Shown here: piece by piece, positions 63,542 through 64,000 of the stretch
Position numbering within the stretch: the first letter of the stretch is position 1
Layout of the letters: each line of letters starts with the position of its first letter
Assembly: GCF_014646675.1 (NCBI RefSeq)
Contig: NZ_BMNS01000001.1
Coordinates: forward strand, 570,170-634,169
Origin: Lutibacter litoralis
GTDB lineage: Bacteria; Bacteroidota; Bacteroidia; Flavobacteriales; Flavobacteriaceae
Length of the DNA: 64,000 bases
Reading direction: 5' to 3'
Notes under the pieces: model-generated
What the model saw: only the letters and a program-made list of their open reading frames with translations
What the model was told of the DNA's origin: nothing
The model's database searches: none
Made by a program: the position numbers and the translations under genes

Positions 63542-63678
63542 AATGGCAACAATGTATATAATTCATTGCTAGTTTTGCCGTTTTACGACAAAAAACACTA
63601 AATTTAAACATCGATTTTCTTTACGATAAGTCTTACGACTAATCGCAACGAAATCATAATACTAAGCCGTTGTGTGCA
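63542..63678 (+). repeat. attC-like site 13 (type beta)
   Basis: Left R box AATGGCAAC (63542-63550) pairs with the cassette 13 start; right R box GTTGTGTGCA (63669-63678) opens cassette 14; inner length 118. Stem is weaker (TTGC / GCAA kept, TATAT / CATA partial). Confidence 0.8.
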
Positions 63679-63680
63679 AT

Positions 63681-63908
63681 TTAAAGAGCATCTAACTCAT
63701 TAATTACATCTTTCCAATATCTTACTTTGTATCCATCATAATCAGCACTTTCTGAAATATACTTAATCATTTCATTAGCGGTTATTTTTGCTGACTTTAT
63801 TGCTATAAGGCTACAAAGAATTTCGTTACCACAATCAGTATCTTCATTCATTAATATCATTCTATACTGATTTACTAAGTCATTTGCTTTTTCGTTTGCT
63901 GTCATCAT
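63681..63908 (-). CDS. cassette 14: small protein in reverse orientation
   Basis: 75-residue protein starting MMTANEKANDLVNQYRMILM, helical, with a cysteine segment CGNEILCSLIAIKSA and a DYDGYKVRYWKDVINELDAL end. Not recognised; it resembles small helical proteins of mobile elements. The open frame extends into the next left R box (LCAV encoded by TGCACACAAC reversed), so the Met pair at 63903-63908 is the likely start. Stop is three bases from the right R box of site 13. Confidence 0.65.
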   Translation of the reverse strand: MMTANEKANDLVNQYRMILMNEDTDCGNEILCSLIAIKSAKITANEMIKYISESADYDGYKVRYWKDVINELDAL

Positions 63909-63917
63909 AATAAAAAC

Positions 63918-64000
63918 TGCACACAACAAAGAACTGAGCTAAAAAACAAGTTTTTTCTTCATTAATTTTGTTCACTAGTATTCTAAGCTTAAATTTTTGT
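63918..64000 (+). repeat. attC-like site 14, cut by the window edge
   Basis: Left R box TGCACACAAC (63918-63927) pairs with the cassette 14 start; the following 73 bases begin like other sites, but the right half lies beyond the window. The array therefore continues. Confidence 0.75.

Larger units (their letters stand above)
47775..64000 (+). mobile_element. integron-like cassette array with its recombinase (runs off the right edge)
   Basis: A tyrosine recombinase gene is followed by 14 cassettes and 14 attC-like sites. Every cassette starts with GTT plus cassette-specific bases and ends with their reverse complement; inner site length is 116-118 nt at all 13 complete sites. Mostly one gene per cassette, mostly in plus orientation. 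Confidence 0.85.

Noticed and set aside
49818..64000. CRISPR array
   Set aside because: Repeats are about 130 bp, imperfectly palindromic and separated by whole genes, with no short uniform spacers and no cas genes.

Overview
The window is a low-GC (roughly 30 % by eye) bacterial chromosome segment. Gene content points to Bacteroidota, family Flavobacteriaceae: a GSCFA protein, DUF4254, TonB-dependent receptor with a carboxypeptidase-regulatory-like N-terminus, SemiSWEET, a homodimeric (eukaryote-like) glycyl-tRNA synthetase, promoters of the TTTG/TAnnTTTG type and weak or absent Shine-Dalgarno sequences. The genus cannot be fixed from sequence alone; a marine genus such as Lutibacter, Polaribacter or Tenacibaculum is a guess.

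Bases 1-47400 are mostly core chromosome: five aminoacyl-tRNA synthetases (trpS partial, tyrS, glyS, leuS, alaS), recJ, comF, an S9 peptidase, a sensor kinase with an enoyl-CoA hydratase, a patatin-like lipase, a metal-homeostasis locus (TonB receptor, DtxR-type regulator, ZIP transporter), a GbsR/RND/TolC efflux operon, and a peptidoglycan/LemA/TPM block. Accessory items in this part are a small restriction-modification operon (5801-8042), a DUF559 endonuclease-like domain inserted in the editing domain of LeuS, a decayed lipoprotein gene (32569-32975), and an 87-89 bp repeat carrying a tiny upstream ORF directly before tolC and, in tandem, before alaS.

Bases 47775 to the end are the main discovery: an integron-like cassette array. 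A tyrosine recombinase gene (47775-48956) that is not a canonical IntI is followed, in the same orientation, by 14 cassettes. Each begins with GTT plus about seven cassette-specific bases and ends with the exact reverse complement of that sequence. Successive cassettes are separated by attC-like sites with an inner length of only 116-118 nt. All inspected sites fold into the same imperfect hairpin, with two A-C mismatches four base pairs apart; the mismatches become G-T wobbles on the bottom strand, so the bottom strand should fold better, as in true attC sites. R boxes of 9-10 bp, an invariant site length, a recombinase with a Bacteroidota-type N-terminal domain and no IntI patch, and an integrase pointing into the array all differ from textbook integrons.

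Cassette cargo: unknown small proteins, three exported proteins, two small membrane proteins, a DnaQ-like exonuclease fused to BRCT, a DUF3800 gene broken by one amber codon, a DUF3644 (HEPN-like) protein, a complete type III restriction-modification operon with its own XRE regulator in one 4.75 kb cassette, one cassette without an ORF and one made largely of eleven 21-bp repeats. The restriction-modification operon is itself flanked by two covarying hairpins of a second structural family. The array continues past the window's right edge.
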